From Kingdonia uniflora (taxonomy: Eukaryota > Streptophyta > Magnoliopsida > Ranunculales > Circaeasteraceae), in contig JACGCM010002156.1 of the NCBI GenBank assembly GCA_014058105.1, positions 947,567 through 1,011,566 on the forward strand: a stretch of DNA of 64,000 nt. Reading direction: 5' to 3'. Position 1 is the stretch's first letter. Every line of letters starts with the position of its first letter. The notes beneath the pieces are model-generated. The model saw only the letters and a program-made list of their open reading frames with translations. It was not told the DNA's origin and did no database searches. A program made the translations under genes and the position numbers. Positions 14,112-26,548 of the stretch are shown here, one piece after another.

Positions 14112-15671
14112 TAGGGGTGAGCATGGGTCGGTGGGGGTCGGTTTTGTGCCTAAACCGAACCTAAAACCAAAATATTCGGTTTGTAAATATTGAAACCGAA
14201 ACTGAACTATGCATAAACCAAACCGAACCGATGGAAAGTCAGACAAAACTGAAATCGAAACCGATCCAAAAATTGAAGTAGAAATTGAACCTAAACCGAA
14301 ACCGAACCAAAACCAATAAAATTCTTCAATACCACCAAAGACTATCACTGCAATACACAATGATGAGATCTCTTGCACAATGTGTTATAGATAGAGAATC
14401 TCATAGAGTCTTTGTTTACCTTCTGTCACTGGTAAATAAAAACCTAGAGATGTTTCTATACTTAACTCTAGAAGAATCAATGGTTTACTTTGCTATAATA
14501 AGAGATTTTTGTTGAAGGGAAAGAGATAGGGTTGAATCAACAACCCCCATCACCAACCCACCCCCACCCCCACCCCCACCCCATAAGAGCATCTTTAGCA
14601 GCAAGGGTGACTTTGGGTGTGGGCTCTGACAGGGGGGCCACAAAAAACCCAGCCCACACTAATTCTCTTTCAGTAGTGAGTTTGAATTATTTATTTTTAT
14701 TTTTTAAATTTAATCCGTGCGGTATTCTTTTGTCCGCATAACTATTCATCTCTCTCACACATCAATAAAAAATAATAAACAAATCAAAATAAATAAAATT
14801 AAACGCGGCGGTAATCAAAACACCGCCAAACTCTTTTTTTTTTTTGTGAGCTCCTCCCACTCGGTTGAGTTACTGTAGCGCCATGTACTCAAACTCACAC
14901 TTGAATTTTTGCTGCTGGAAGAATCAGAGTGTGAGTTTGAGTGTGGGTTTGTAAACCCAACTCAAACCCACACCCTGCTGCAAGTGCTCTAACAAACTGC
15001 CCTTCGCCACCACCAAAATTACTACTCTCCACCACCACCCAAATGACTAGAGATGGTTTACTTGGACTACTACTCGATTGCGCTTCCTCCGACTTTACTA
15101 CTTACTTGGGTTTTGGGTCTTGACTAGTTTTCCAATGAATCAGCCTCGTGCAGATGGCTCACAACTTTTGGACCAGATGAAAAGTGTGGACATTACTTAT
15201 TATCGGATAATTCCAAGAATCTCAAATGCTGGAAAATGAGAGTCCAATCTTTATTGATCCATTCCCAGGATTTAATTGAAGATGTGGTGTTAGCAACAAA
15301 TGGTGGGGATTCAACACTCTGTAATATCTGGAGAAATGACATCTTATCCTGTAAGAGAGAGAGAGATAGAGCGATTGGGTTGTGGAGAAAGAAGAGAAGA
15401 TGTTAGAAATGGGGAATTTATTGAATAAAAAGAGAGAGGAAAAGGGAGTGAAGTCTATAGAGACTTTATGTTTAAGAATGGTACTTTTGGCATATTGGTA
15501 TTAGTCGGTTCGGTTCGGTTCGGTTTTCGTCCGGTTTCTCTATAGTCGAACCGAAACCGAACAGAATTTTATCGGTTTTCATTTTTTCGAACCGAAACTC
15601 CTAGAAACCGACCCAAACTGAAAAAAATGTTCGATTTCGGTTCGGTTTGGTCAGTTTATTGCTCACCCCTA
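14112..15671. mobile_element. Non-autonomous hAT-type DNA transposon
   Basis: The termini are inverted repeats: TAGGGGTGAGCA at 14112 and its complement TGCTCACCCCTA ending at 15671. They are flanked by a perfect 8-bp direct repeat GTCTTGGG (14104-14111 and 15672-15679), the hAT hallmark. Both subterminal regions (about 14140-14310 and 15500-15655) are packed with CGGTTCGG/CCGAACCG-type repeats in opposite orientation, the usual transposase-binding landscape of plant hAT elements. No transposase is encoded in the 1.56 kb. The interior holds a nested PIF/Harbinger MITE, a (CACCCC)n tract near 14555-14582 and otherwise unassigned sequence. The perfect target duplication suggests a relatively young insertion. 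Confidence 0.92.
14587..14989. mobile_element. PIF/Harbinger-like MITE nested in the hAT element
   Basis: The terminus GAGCATCTTTAGCAGCA at 14587 pairs with TGCTGCAAGTGCTC ending at 14989, flanked by TAA on both sides (14584-14586 and 14990-14992). A TIR of the GAGCATCTCCAGCAG type with a 3-bp TAA/TTA target duplication is typical of plant PIF/Harbinger MITEs. The right end holds a strong hairpin (GTGTGGGTTT ... AAACCCACAC, 14941-14972). It has no coding capacity. Confidence 0.78.
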
Positions 15672-15679
15672 GTCTTGGG

Positions 15680-17060
15680 TGTTGGGATGGGAATACATTG
15701 TTGGATATTAAATTGATGTAATGAGTATGACTATTGTATTTGGCTGTTGAAGTTCCAAGAAAATGTTTCTTTTAATGATGACTGCATTGGAATTCATTCT
15801 CAACATTAATGTAAATCCTGCTATAAGTATTTGCCTTTGTCTTCTGACGGTTTTTCTTCTATAAGCACTCTTCTTTTGTTAGATTTTTCTAAAAGTCTTT
15901 TCTTTTTCGTAACTTCTCTGTAATTGACAATGCTGACTTCCAGGCATTAATCTCATAAAGCCAAAGTTCTTGCCAAAGTACATGAGCTCTAGTTTCACTA
16001 TTTTGGGACCTAGTCCCTTGATATTCCTACTCCCATCCCCGCCCGTCCTACCTACCAAGGTATGGCGTATGAGGAGGTAGAGGAAACTGATGATAACTAC
16101 TACCAAATGTTTCGGTTCCATTACTTTTGTGATCATTGGGCAGCGGTGCAGGGACGACCATCTTCTTGCGGAGCAAGCTATCTTGGCGAGGAGAAAGCTG
16201 CCGGCATTTGTCCTAAGATGCCTCGTTTTTGTCCTGTCAGTATTTAATGTAGAAATTAATCTTCATTGTGTTATGTATTATTCCTATTTTTTATTTATTT
16301 ATTTAGATAATAATAAAAATATTTTTCTCAAACTGACAGTGTTAAAACTCTTCGAACTATATTGTGTGCTTGTGTAACATGTGATCAAATGTTGTATCGA
16401 ACTGTGGAAAACTTGTGGACTTACAGTAAAAAATAAGTATGGTTTTTGTTTACAAGTTGGACTTTAACAGTTTGTTAATGTTGTAATTGTGGATATCTTT
16501 GACAACTATTGCAGTTATCATTAAGTATTTCTATAGCATAACAAATGGAATTTGGTTTTATCGTACTCGTACTATAAATAGAGAGGGGTTATACCAAAAT
16601 ATAGAATTAATAATCATGGTGAGGACTCGATCTCAGAGGGATCGTCACGCAAGTAAGGGGCGTTTGGCAATAAATGTAGTTGAAGTTCATAAACAATTGT
16701 TTTGGCTGCTTGGGTACGATGCCGAGCTGTCTGTATCTGTTTTGCAGCTCGAATGATTGACTATAAGGGAGAGAGATATCGAGGTGGACCGACATTTCTG
16801 GTGTGATATTTTTCGTGACATGATTGTCGACCCTGAAGCTCGAAAGATTGTTGTAAGAGAGATTGCTTTGGATGAAATAACAGATAAATATGAGATGATT
16901 GTTGATGGTGTGGTGATCAGATGTGGTGCTGCAGGTCGGGATGTTTTAGGTATAATTATTTTTAAAAGTTTGTTACTCTGTCAGGTCAAATGAATGTAAA
17001 ACAGTTTATTATGAAATAATATATGTTAGTCTGTCAGGTCAAATTCTATCCCTGGCTGCA
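15680..17060. other. Intergenic region with an unrecognised interrupted frame
   Basis: No known gene. On the plus strand one reading frame runs from the ATG at 16616 (MVRTRSQRD...) to 16993, broken by a single in-frame TGA at 16754-16756. It contains VDRHFWCDIFRDMIVDPEAR and a possible splice donor (TTTTAG|GTATAA) near 16950. I do not recognise the family; it may be a transposon gene relic or a gene fragment. The rest of the region (15680-16600) shows nothing I can support. Confidence 0.3.
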
Positions 17061-17077
17061 ATAATGCCTTTTCAGAT

Positions 17078-19588
17078 CTAAGAGTTAGTAGGCTTGGGGG
17101 ATGCGGTCATCAGAGACTCTTTAGGAGAATAATTCTTCTTAAGGTTGTAAGCCCAAGTTTTGTCAGGCTCTTTGATGATCCTCCAAAATAATTTGGCTAA
17201 GAGAACATGATTGTGTGCCAGGGCCGTTCTGATTCCCAGACTACCCTTGTCTTTGGGGCGATAGATATTCTTCCAACTGATGAAATGAGTTTTGTTGTTC
17301 CCAGTGCAAATTGTGCCCCACATGAATCGGGAATTAATGAAGTCCAATTTTTTGCAGGTCTTGAGGGGGAAGGGGAAGATAGTCATATGGAATGAAGGAA
17401 TTGCTGAGTTAACTGCTTTAATAAGGGTGAGTCTGCCCGCTTGAGAAAGGTTCTTAGCTTTCCATCCCTCGATTATGTTCGAGATTATATCATAAAAGTT
17501 AAGAGTTTTCTTGTGATCAAACTCCAGAGGGGCTCCCAGATATCTGTCTCCGCCTGCATCTTTTTTGATGTGAAGGATACGTTGAATGAGCTGGTGATGT
17601 CTCTGATGCCCATTCTTGCTGAAGAGCATACACAATTTCTCCAGGTTAATCTCTTGGCCAGAAACACTTTTAAAAATGCTCAGAACATCTTTGAGCATGT
17701 CTCCTTCTTTGAGGTTACTGCCTCTAGACGTCTTAATGCCATGAAGATTCCCCTCAATCTCTGCTTTGATGATGATCTTGGAGAGAATCTCAGTACAATT
17801 GAGGAAAAGTAAAGGGGAGAGAGGGTCGCCTTGTCTGAGACCTTTGTCCAGTTACACCACTTGTCATAGAAACCCATAGAGCAGTAGTGGAAATATATTG
17901 TTGAATCCAGTTACACCACTTGTCATAGAAACCCATAGATTTCATTGTATCCCCTAGAAAACTCCACTCCACTCTGTCAAATGCTTTACTAAGATCAAGT
18001 TTAACCGCCATATTTCTTAAAAAACCTTTCTTTTTCTTAAGGGATTTGAGAATCTCTTGAGCCATAATAATGTTGTCAAAAATTTGACGACTAGGGACAA
18101 AAACATTTTAGGTAGGGGAAATAATTTTGTGAAGCAGCGGTTTGAGTGTGCTAGCCAGGATTTTGGTAATGATTTTAAATTTGACGTTACACAGACTAAT
18201 GGGTCTGAAATGTTCCGGGCTAGTAGGATTCTTCTTTTTAGGGATGAGTGTGATGTTTGTATAGTTGTATTCACTGAGGATGAGGCCAGTCTGAAAAAAA
18301 GCGAGGGTGTCTTGAAAGAGGTCGTTCTTAAAAGTGTCTCATGATTTTTGGTAGAAGAGGGGAGTGAAACCATCTTGCCCTAGAGATTTCTGGGGGTTCA
18401 TCGAGAAAAGGGCTTCTTTGACTTCTTCCATAAAAGGGTTTTTGGTCAGAATAGTATTATCCTCCAGAGAAATCAGCTCCTCTAAGATGTTTAGCTCCTA
18501 GACTTTCATAGTAGGATTCAAAGAGGAGAAGAGCTTCTTGTAATAATCAATAAAGGTATCGCCAATGTCTTGTCTGTCCACGGTCCAAGAACCCTCCTCT
18601 TTTCAGATATTAGAGATCGAGTTCTTTCGCCTACGACATACCGTGGAAGTGTGGAAGAACCGTGTATTCCGGTCGCCTTCTTTGAGCCAGAGCTCTCCGG
18701 ATTTGTCTTTCCAAAGGTTTTCTTCAAGGTTGAGTGTGTGCTCAAGAGTGGTCTGGAGGCTAATCTCCTCGGCAGATTTTTGATCGGTGGTGGGGTCGGT
18801 TTGGAGTTTTTGGATATGTTCTCTATGTTTCTTAATGTCCTCTGTAGAGATATTGCAGACCTCTATGTTCCATCTATTTAACTCCTTTTTGGTGTGATGG
18901 ATTTTTTTGCAGAGTCTGAGGGGCCTAGATCCTTCTTGTTCGACCGTCTAAGTTTTTTTAATGACATTCTGGTAATTTTCATGTTTCGGCCAAAAGGATT
19001 GGAAGTGGAATTGCTTCAGGAGGTTGTGCGACATCAGGTTGGTATTGAGAAGAATGGGGCCATGGTCCGAGCCTATGATGGGCAAGTTTCGGACCGAGGC
19101 ATCTTGGAAGGTGGTTTTCCAAGAGACAGAGACAAGAGCTCTATCCAGCCTAAGCTTAGTTAAGTCAACGTCTTTCCTCTTGTTAGACCAAGTAAATGGA
19201 ACCCTTGAGTAGCCCAGGTCGACCATAAAGGCGTTAAAAATGAAGTCTTCAAAGGGGTTATGGATGGTGTTGTCAAATGGGATTCTGCCAAACTTCTCAT
19301 CTCTGGAGACAATACAATTGAGGTCACCAATGATAAGCCTGGGGATCGGAACAACGTTGGTCATATGGGAGATGGTGGACCAGTAGGACTGGCAGTTATT
19401 TGTCTTCGAGGGACCGTATGTAAACGAACACATCCATTGAATCGGTTCAATATCCTGCGTATTGTTGTGTCTCTCAGTGGAAATGAGAGCGTCGAACCCC
19501 TAGGTGAAGAAGCCAGGATAGTGAGATGAATGCCTTTGTTCCAGGCCAGCAAGATACCTCCACTGTGATTGAGAGTGGCGCTCACCAT
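17078..19588 (-). pseudogene. 5'-truncated, dead L1-type LINE (endonuclease plus reverse transcriptase)
   Basis: Minus strand, broken by many frameshifts and stops. Order from the 5' side: endonuclease half (19588-18948) with PRLIIGDLNCIV, VPFTWSNKR, LRLDRALVS and GSDHGPIL; linker with LWLKEGDRNTRFFH-like text (about 18700-18640); reverse transcriptase with ISLCNVKFKIITKILA (about 18200-18150), FVPSRQIFDNIIMAQEIL (about 18105-18050), VKLDLSKAFDRVEW (about 18010-17965) and a thumb/connection part (17698-17078) containing YLGAPLEF and GWKAKNLSQAGRLTLIKAV. The catalytic FADD box is absent between the CTEILSKII block (about 17800) and VLSIFKSVSGQEIN (about 17690). A 32-bp stretch is duplicated at 17847-17878 and 17907-17938. 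No poly(A) end or target duplication is evident. Confidence 0.88.
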
Positions 19589-19599
19589 GTGAGAATGGG

Positions 19600-21699
19600 C
19601 ATAATTTGGCTTATAACTTGATTTTCTATGTTATTGGTCGTCAGTCTCTCCTATGATTGTCCGTGTTCATTGCCCAAAATACCCCCAGCAAGTTTAGTTT
19701 AACTTAAGTCAATCCGAGGGTAACTTAAGTCAAGTTTACTCTCTCGTCTTAGTCTAATGTCTCTAATTCGAATCTCTCTCAACAAACCTTGTTCACCACA
19801 TTAGAGGGTGATATTCGGAAGTCGAAGTCGATATCGTCTCAAATCGAAACCCTAACACCTTTCTATCCACAGAGCATGTTTAGGGTTCCTTAAAATTTCA
19901 GGGATTTTAGTTTCATATCAAACCCTAGATGTCTTCAATCCGTTCTTTAAAAGTTTTGATTCAAGTTCACGAGTCTTAATCTGCAAGTTTTAATTCGATT
20001 TGGATTTACAACTCTGATTTCTGCCATAAGATGAATTAACAGCGACTACAATCTCACACGAGGGCCTTTGAGCTTATGCTCCATTTCTTTCCCAATTGTG
20101 TTTGAATGCACTTGCCATGAATGAGATTCATTCTAAGTTATTTGGGATTGAGGGGTTTTCAATATTAAAGATTTTATTGCTAATAGAGGAAACCAAACTG
20201 TTTGAAGGTCAGTGAACGGAAAACTTGCATAATTTGTGAAAAATCCAGTTGAGTTCCATAAATCTTATGTTGTAAAGATCATCGGAATCTTATGTCATGT
20301 AAATTGGGTCTTGTTAGTTGTTATAATTTGTGAACTGCTAAAAGATAGAGAAAATGGTACCCTTTTTGTTTAAAAGAATTCAATCGTTTTAGCGGTATAC
20401 TAGTATACACTTATCTCACTCATTCTTTTGACGATTTTTATACACCACTTCTAAACTTAACATAACATTGTTGTGATATGTTTCACATGAAGCATTGCAA
20501 ATGGTCAATACCATGACGAATTGCTAATTGATGCGATGTTCGTCACGTTTTCAAATAAAATGTCATTATAGAAAGATACAACACTAATCTAGAGGGGGTA
20601 TATTTGTAATTTTAAACTTATATTATCCCGCCAAATTATAACTTGCATCATTCATCTCCAAGAGTTTCAAAAAGTAGTGATTTTGTACGCCAGATCAAAA
20701 AAGAAAAGGGTTCAGTGATTGATACTCGGCAGATGAGAGCAGCACCAAGTCAGGTCAGAAGTGCCTCAGATTTTGGGGCCAGAGCCGCCAGACAGCAAGC
20801 ACAATGCCGAAGGTCGAACCTTGGCATGGGGAGGTCGACTGTTTCATGTTTGCCCTACAAAAAACATTTTCTTTAATCACAGATCGCATCCTCTATCGAA
20901 CAGATTGAATCACAAAAAAAGAAAAAGAAAAAAAACACGGACAAGAACACCATAACTTGCAACACGTAACATATTCACATTTTAGTCCCAGACTGAAAAG
21001 TGAGAATTCATCTCCAGTCATTAATTTGATCATGAAAATAGAAATGCATTACTAACATCACATCTCATTATATTCTGTCAAGCATAACCAACATTGTTTA
21101 CAAAAGCTCACGACTTAGCAACTGTTAGTTAGGTGCAAGCCGTAAATTAACAAAAGCAGGCAACAACCAAAACAAGTTGAACTCCTCGCAGTAAGGAACT
21201 CGAGCAAAACTTATAGACAGAAGAAACACTTGGTGCTACCTTTTCCTGTTACAAAAAACATTAAATTAATGAAGTGTCTTCTCATTGCTAAGAGAATGAT
21301 CTGAAGATAAAAACTAGAAAACGGAAAACATATAGACAATCTCATTGTTATGAGACAATAATTATTTTTTGAGGGCTACTACGTCAAAGTAAAATCTATA
21401 CAAATTGTAATAGTATACACTCTATATTCTCATGTTTTGGGAAGAACATGGGCGTTAATTTGAAAGCAAAAACCTAAATTTCGACAAATAAGATACTTAG
21501 ATCACAACTGACAAGGATGGGGGAAAGCAAAGATGAAAACAGCTACAATATGTTAAACATGGCAGTAACCATTTATGAAAAACAGTAACTACTATTGATT
21601 CAAAGTATTAATTGGGATTGCATTAATTGACACAACAAAAAAGGGCATTTCCCACCTAAACTACCTGCAGGCTGCAGCTTAAGCGCATAATCAAGAAGA
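19600..21699. other. Gene-free AT-rich region
   Basis: Two kilobases between the LINE and the LTR element. Open frames such as 20643-20876 (+) lack recognisable domains and end in simple A-rich sequence (about 20910-20940). I see no transposon termini, RNA gene or regulatory structure that I can defend. Confidence 0.4.
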
Positions 21700-21825
21700 A
21701 GAAGTGATGCAATATGGAACCAATAGGAATGCTAATGGTCAATATTTAGTAGTTAAAACACTTGAGAGACTTAGTTATTGGTGTTTGTTATGAGTCTTTA
21801 ATTAAGGGTGTTTATTATGGTCTTA

Positions 21826-21973
21826 GGCTCCCCTTGGTATCCCGTTTATAGCTCCACAAATCAAGGATTATAGTTTATTTTCTTTGATCCAAATGGTTAG
21901 CAACGGTTGGATCAAGAAAAATTAACGAAATTCCTTGATATGTGGAGGTATAAACAGCATACCAAGCAGAGCC
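21826..21973. mobile_element. PIF/Harbinger (Tourist-like) MITE inside the 5' LTR
   Basis: 148 bp with a long terminal inverted repeat of about 44 bp. It starts GGCTCCCCTTGGTATCCCG and ends with the near-perfect complement (ATACCAAGCAGAGCC). The flanking TTA is duplicated at 21823-21825 and 21974-21976. Removing it restores the LTR text (TTATGGTCTTA then GTTTTAG) to continuity. It is absent from the 3' LTR, though that position borders the deleted part. Confidence 0.87.
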
Positions 21974-22271
21974 TTAGTTTTAGTAGTTATGGTTAATTAT
22001 TAAGAGTTATGGTGTCATTAGTCAGTTATGAATCGTAATGGACATTGTTGCCTATAAATTACATTTTTGTAATGAGAGATGATAAGTTGATTTTGGATGA
22101 ATGAAAATAGTCTTAGATTAGTTATCTCAAATGCCCCTTTGTGTTGATTGATTATATTTATCATCAAACCTAGGAAGGTTGAGTTAATCGCCAGCCGAAT
22201 TCACCATTACTGTTAGTATTCCTATTCGTAAAATGGGAGACACGCTTCATTCCATAATGCGCTGCATCAGT

Positions 22272-22283
22272 TGGTATCAGAGC
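22272..22283 (+). other. tRNA-iMet primer-binding site of the LTR element
   Basis: TGGTATCAGAGC begins 2 bp after the LTR end TGCATCA and is an exact 12-nt complement of the initiator-methionine tRNA 3' end, the usual minus-strand primer for plant LTR elements. Confidence 0.85.
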
Positions 22284-23853
22284 GAGCGACGTTCTTGGAG
22301 AGTTGGTCGAATCCAATGAACAAATAGTATACAAGGTGAAATAACGGATCTAGCACGACATATGGCGGTGACACATTCTTACTATAGAGTTGAGAAGATG
22401 GGTTTTCAGAGCAGTCCTTTGAAGGTACTGGGTAAGTACCCTAAAAGCATGCACTCCACTCTTCTTCTTAATGATGAACCAGTTAATCTTGATGGCATTG
22501 AAGAAAAAATGGTTTCCGTTGATTGGAATTTACCACCAATATTTGATGAGTATCCAAAGGATTTAATTTTTAAAGGTAATAAGAAATTGTATTTGGGACG
22601 TGATAGAGGAGGTGCCTCAGAAATCATCTTATGAGAACACTTTATTCAAAGAGATGATTAAAAATTCTTCAAGCTACGAAGACCCGTATTATTATTTTTC
22701 TGAAAGGGCGTATATGTGTGAAAAGTTGTGCTTCTTTTGGAACTCTATGGTCCTTATATCTCCAGGAAATATCAACAAAGCTTCTTACGGTGGAATGCAC
22801 CATACATTATTATCGTTTGTTGGACAATACATGGGCCGAGTTAAGGGAAGGATTTTCGATAACACCGCCTCTAAAATTCAAGGACGAATTTTTCTCAAGC
22901 GGAGGGGAATGATGCAATATGGAACCAATAGGAATGCTAATGGTCAATATTTAGTAGTTAAAACACTTGAGAGACTTAGTTATTGGTGTTTGTTATGAGT
23001 CTTTAACTATGGGTGTTTATTATGAGTCTTAGTTGGGAGACACGCTTCATTCCATTACATGCTGCATCAAGAAGGCCTATCTTTTTGAGGAATTACAGAA
23101 AATCATGTTTATAGCGTCAATTCCTTGTTTAAACCTACACAACTCTATGTTTCTGACTAGGGAGGTGCCAAAGCGGCTAAAGGCAAAGGCCAATGAAAGA
23201 GAGAAGATATATATCAAGGGGTAACCCGGGGTCGTCCCCCACTAATCCCTTTAATGCCATGAATAACCACATGTTCCAATATAGACAAGATTATCCTTAG
23301 GCTTTCATGTAAAGCCAGAGGTGGAATGTATCTTTTTATTTAGCAGGGTAGTTTGCTCAACTCCAGCTGACATTCTTAAAAAAAAGGAAATCTAAAGATG
23401 TTTAACATTTTGCTCGCAGATGTTATCCTGAGGTAAATCATCAGTTCATTCACGCCTTAGCTTTACAGGTGGTCCCAAAAAATGGGTAGGAAAATTTGCT
23501 TTTCTAGGTAAGTTGATGCTAAGAAATTTGTTTCTAGGCTTCTAGCTAGAATACATGCACAGAAAATGATTAAATATTAGGGTATACTTCAAGTAAAATG
23601 ATCATGACTATGTAACTTAACTAACTATACTGCAAATTTGGTGAATTTCTGCAACCCTAATCATATATTTACTAGTATAATTTTAAAAAGTAAATAAAAA
23701 TTTAATATATGTCGTTTTAAACTAAGATATCTATGTCCGCAAGAAATCTCTTAGCGCAATGAATTTAATTGTAAACAGACGTTTCAAGAGGCCAGGCTTA
23801 GTTACCTGCATGGGATCCGTTTGCAAAGAATTCCAGATTTAAAATTCTTCTAA

Positions 23854-26548
23854 CTATTCATTCACCCGTATTATGTAAACCTGAAAAGAAAGGGAAAATG
23901 ATAAAAAGAATATAGAAATGTACTTTGTGACACTTGGATAACAAATACAGTTCGTATTTGATTTTGTAAGTGCAATTGAGCCTAAAAACAGTGGTAAGAT
24001 AAAGATTGAACCTAAAACGAAAGCACAGACTGAGAAAAATATCAAATTATATGTAATAAGGAAATAATTGTAAACGTAAGGAATGAAAAACAGTTTTAGG
24101 AACAAGCAATTGTGTATCTAAATGTTATAAGAAACCAATTGTACAAAAAAAAGGAATGAAAAACCGTTTTAGGAATACGCAGTTGTCTGTCTAATCAACC
24201 ATACTTTTTAGTGGCTATTTATCCAGAGCGTTCAGTGTGTATCAAGTCCTAAAAGGCGTCTACTATGACGCACTTTGCAACTAATACACCCACACCCACA
24301 CTCACACACACACGAAATATATTTCTGGTTCCTCCCCTGCACGGATTTATATGAATGCACAACTGATTTGTAATTCTTACATATAAGGATAAGTGTCCTA
24401 GGCTATACATGTTGCTTTAGAGTACATATTTCGTATGCTTTTATAAGGTTTGCAACTCCAAAGTGTTTACAACCAAGTTACCATAAACCATCTCCAGGGT
24501 CCAAGCTTGTCAAAATTTAGATATTCTTGCATAATGATGAGAGTTGACAAAATACGAATCAAAGGAAAATATCACGGTCCCTTAAATAATTATATCAAAA
24601 GAAGCACCTTAAATTTTCTAGTCTCGACAAGCTGGAAGATTAGGGCATCTCCATCAACTAGGTTATGTGCAATAGCAAAGCCCCTCCATCCAGCACTTAG
24701 ACCCCTCTTCAGGGCAAGGTAATTTGTAGGAGACTCATCCATATCCTCATCGATCAACGTAATGGTTTCATCCTTCCGTGGCAAGTATTTTTTGCAAAAA
24801 TCAACAGGAAGACCCTATTGACAAAGAACGGTATAATTAACAACACTCCAAGTATTATTTATATGTATCCTAGTAAAGCGACTATTCATTTCTCTTCATT
24901 TTGAAGTATAATGAAATACCCAGAATAAACAACAAAGATACATTAAAGTTGGGGAACATGCACCAACTTTCTTTCAAGAGTCCATATATGAATTTTTTTC
25001 ATAACCAGTATAAAATTCCTCACATGAAGAATAGATCTGTTATGTTGATGTTACTTAACCGAAGAAGGTTGGCCGAGAATAACAGGGAGCAGCACTTGAA
25101 ATCAGGATAAGTATGTGAAGAATTTTAAGCTTTGGAAGCACGTAAACTGTTATCACTGGTAGGAAAGAATTTGCCAGCTTGGAAGCCAGCAAATTTTTGC
25201 TATCCATAGATGTTGAGGTATGGGCACCATGGCAAGATGAATGGTGGGCACTGTTGTTTGTGGCAAGATGAAATCAGGATAAGTATGACGGAGAGTGCTG
25301 GATTGAGCCACATTTTTTTTTTTTTTTTGCTCGCTTTGTCTTTAAGTGAAGTGAACCTAGTAGGAATTAGGATAGTGTGCTGTTAACAAAATAAGCGACC
25401 TTTTGTTAGAATGAGAGACTGATGAAATAGCAGTATTTGAGAATAATTTGTTTTTTGTATTTTTCATGTTTCCTGGCCTATCCATTTGTAATTCATACCA
25501 ATGAATATAGATAGATAACGGTAATGTTTATATACTTTTCCAGCCAAAATGCGTATTTGTTGCATCATGCGTCCTGCCTAAAGCATTCTACCATGAGTTG
25601 TAAGACTAAATGCTACTACAGGCATTGGATAATTCTTAAAAGGGAGATTGACTTACCAGCCAAAACCCACCAGTCGTATGAGACTGGAGCATCGGCTTAA
25701 TGAAAGTAGGGAATTCCTCTTCAAGGGTTGATTCTAACGCCTCTGCTTTCTCTATCGCGCTAGCTCTAGCTTGAGGAGATGCATACACCCGGTTAGATAG
25801 ATCCCTATGCTTAGAACACCTTCCTTTTCCATATGTAACCCTGCACTCCAAACACGGTTTGAATCATTATACAACATAAAGGGGTATAGTTGAAAAGCAT
25901 TTAAATTGCTGTTATTCATTGAAGTGCAACATTGACAATGCCAATCAACTTTTCATGTGATGTTCCCCTCATTCAAAAAGCATCCCCAAATCTAAAAACT
26001 ACTATTTACTTAAAGATAATCCTTTTATGTGCCCTTTTCACTGAAAACCCGCAATTCAAATGCCGAAAAAAGCCCGTAAATACAAATAGAGAACATTACC
26101 TTCTTGTTCTCTCGACATCAATAGCTATCATCTGCACAAGGATGAATATTTCCCTTAACACCCACAAAACATAGAAATGATAAATACATTGATAGAGTGA
26201 ATGGCCAGGGGAATGACTTACTTCTTTATAAACAGGTTGGGGGTTATTTGCAACTCGAGACGATCTACGCACTTCAACTTGAATAAACTCAATTTTGCGA
26301 GGGGCTCGTGGTTTCATGGGCTTCGCCTGTCCATTTAAAGAAGACAAATTTACTTGAGAACAATAGAAAAGTAGTTCAAATGAAGAGAGAGTGATGGGAG
26401 ATACCAGAGAGGGTTTTGGAGGGGTTCGGAGAGATTGCGCTAGCTTAGGAAGATTGAGGCTTTCCATTCTCTTCCTATTCTCCTCCAATCTTTGTTGCCT
26501 AAACTCCTCATAGCTTAGCTTCTCCTCCTTCTTCAATTCCTTCACCAT
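23854..26548 (-). CDS. B3-domain transcription factor (At5g42700/At3g19184 type), gene 1 copy A
   Basis: Nuclear DNA-binding protein of the plant B3 superfamily. Six exons on the minus strand: 26405-26548, 26222-26326, 26100-26131, 25657-25840, 24608-24814 and 23854-23880, giving 232 residues in an unbroken frame with GT/AG borders. The N-terminus has the family signature YEEFRQQRLEENRKRMESLN and LPKLAQSL. A basic patch follows (KPRAPRKIE, RRSSRVANN), then SKHRDLSNRVYASPQAR. The single B3 domain (about residues 136-229) has FPTFIKPMLQSHTTGGFWL, GLPVDFCKKYLPRKDE, GLSAGWRGFAIAHNL, GDALIFQLVETRKFK and VYIIRVNE, then stop. Length and exon layout match single-B3 members of the family. The 5' end faces a hAT-like element only 180 bp away, so its promoter probably overlaps that insertion. 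Targets are unknown. Confidence 0.9.

Larger units (their letters stand above)
21705..23069 (+). mobile_element. Short non-autonomous LTR retrotransposon
   Basis: The 5' LTR (21705-22269) and 3' LTR (22910-23069) both begin TGATGCAATATGG and end TGCATCA. A 5-bp target duplication AGAAG flanks the element (21700-21704 and 23070-23074). The primer-binding site TGGTATCAGAGC (22272-22283) is fully complementary to the 3' end of initiator-Met tRNA. The polypurine tract AGCGGAGGGGA lies just before the 3' LTR. The 640-bp interior contains frames 22362-22634 and 22600-22998 without protease, RT or integrase, though the frame running into the PPT resembles the tail of plant gag-pol polyproteins. The LTRs differ in length because a MITE sits in the 5' LTR and about 250 bp are missing from the 3' LTR. 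The 22.7-kb tandem duplication starts inside this element at 22570. Confidence 0.88.

Noticed and set aside
16975..17046. Repeated TCTGTCAGGTCAAAT as a LINE target duplication
   Set aside because: Both copies (about 16977 and 17031) lie on the same side of the LINE, so they cannot flank it.
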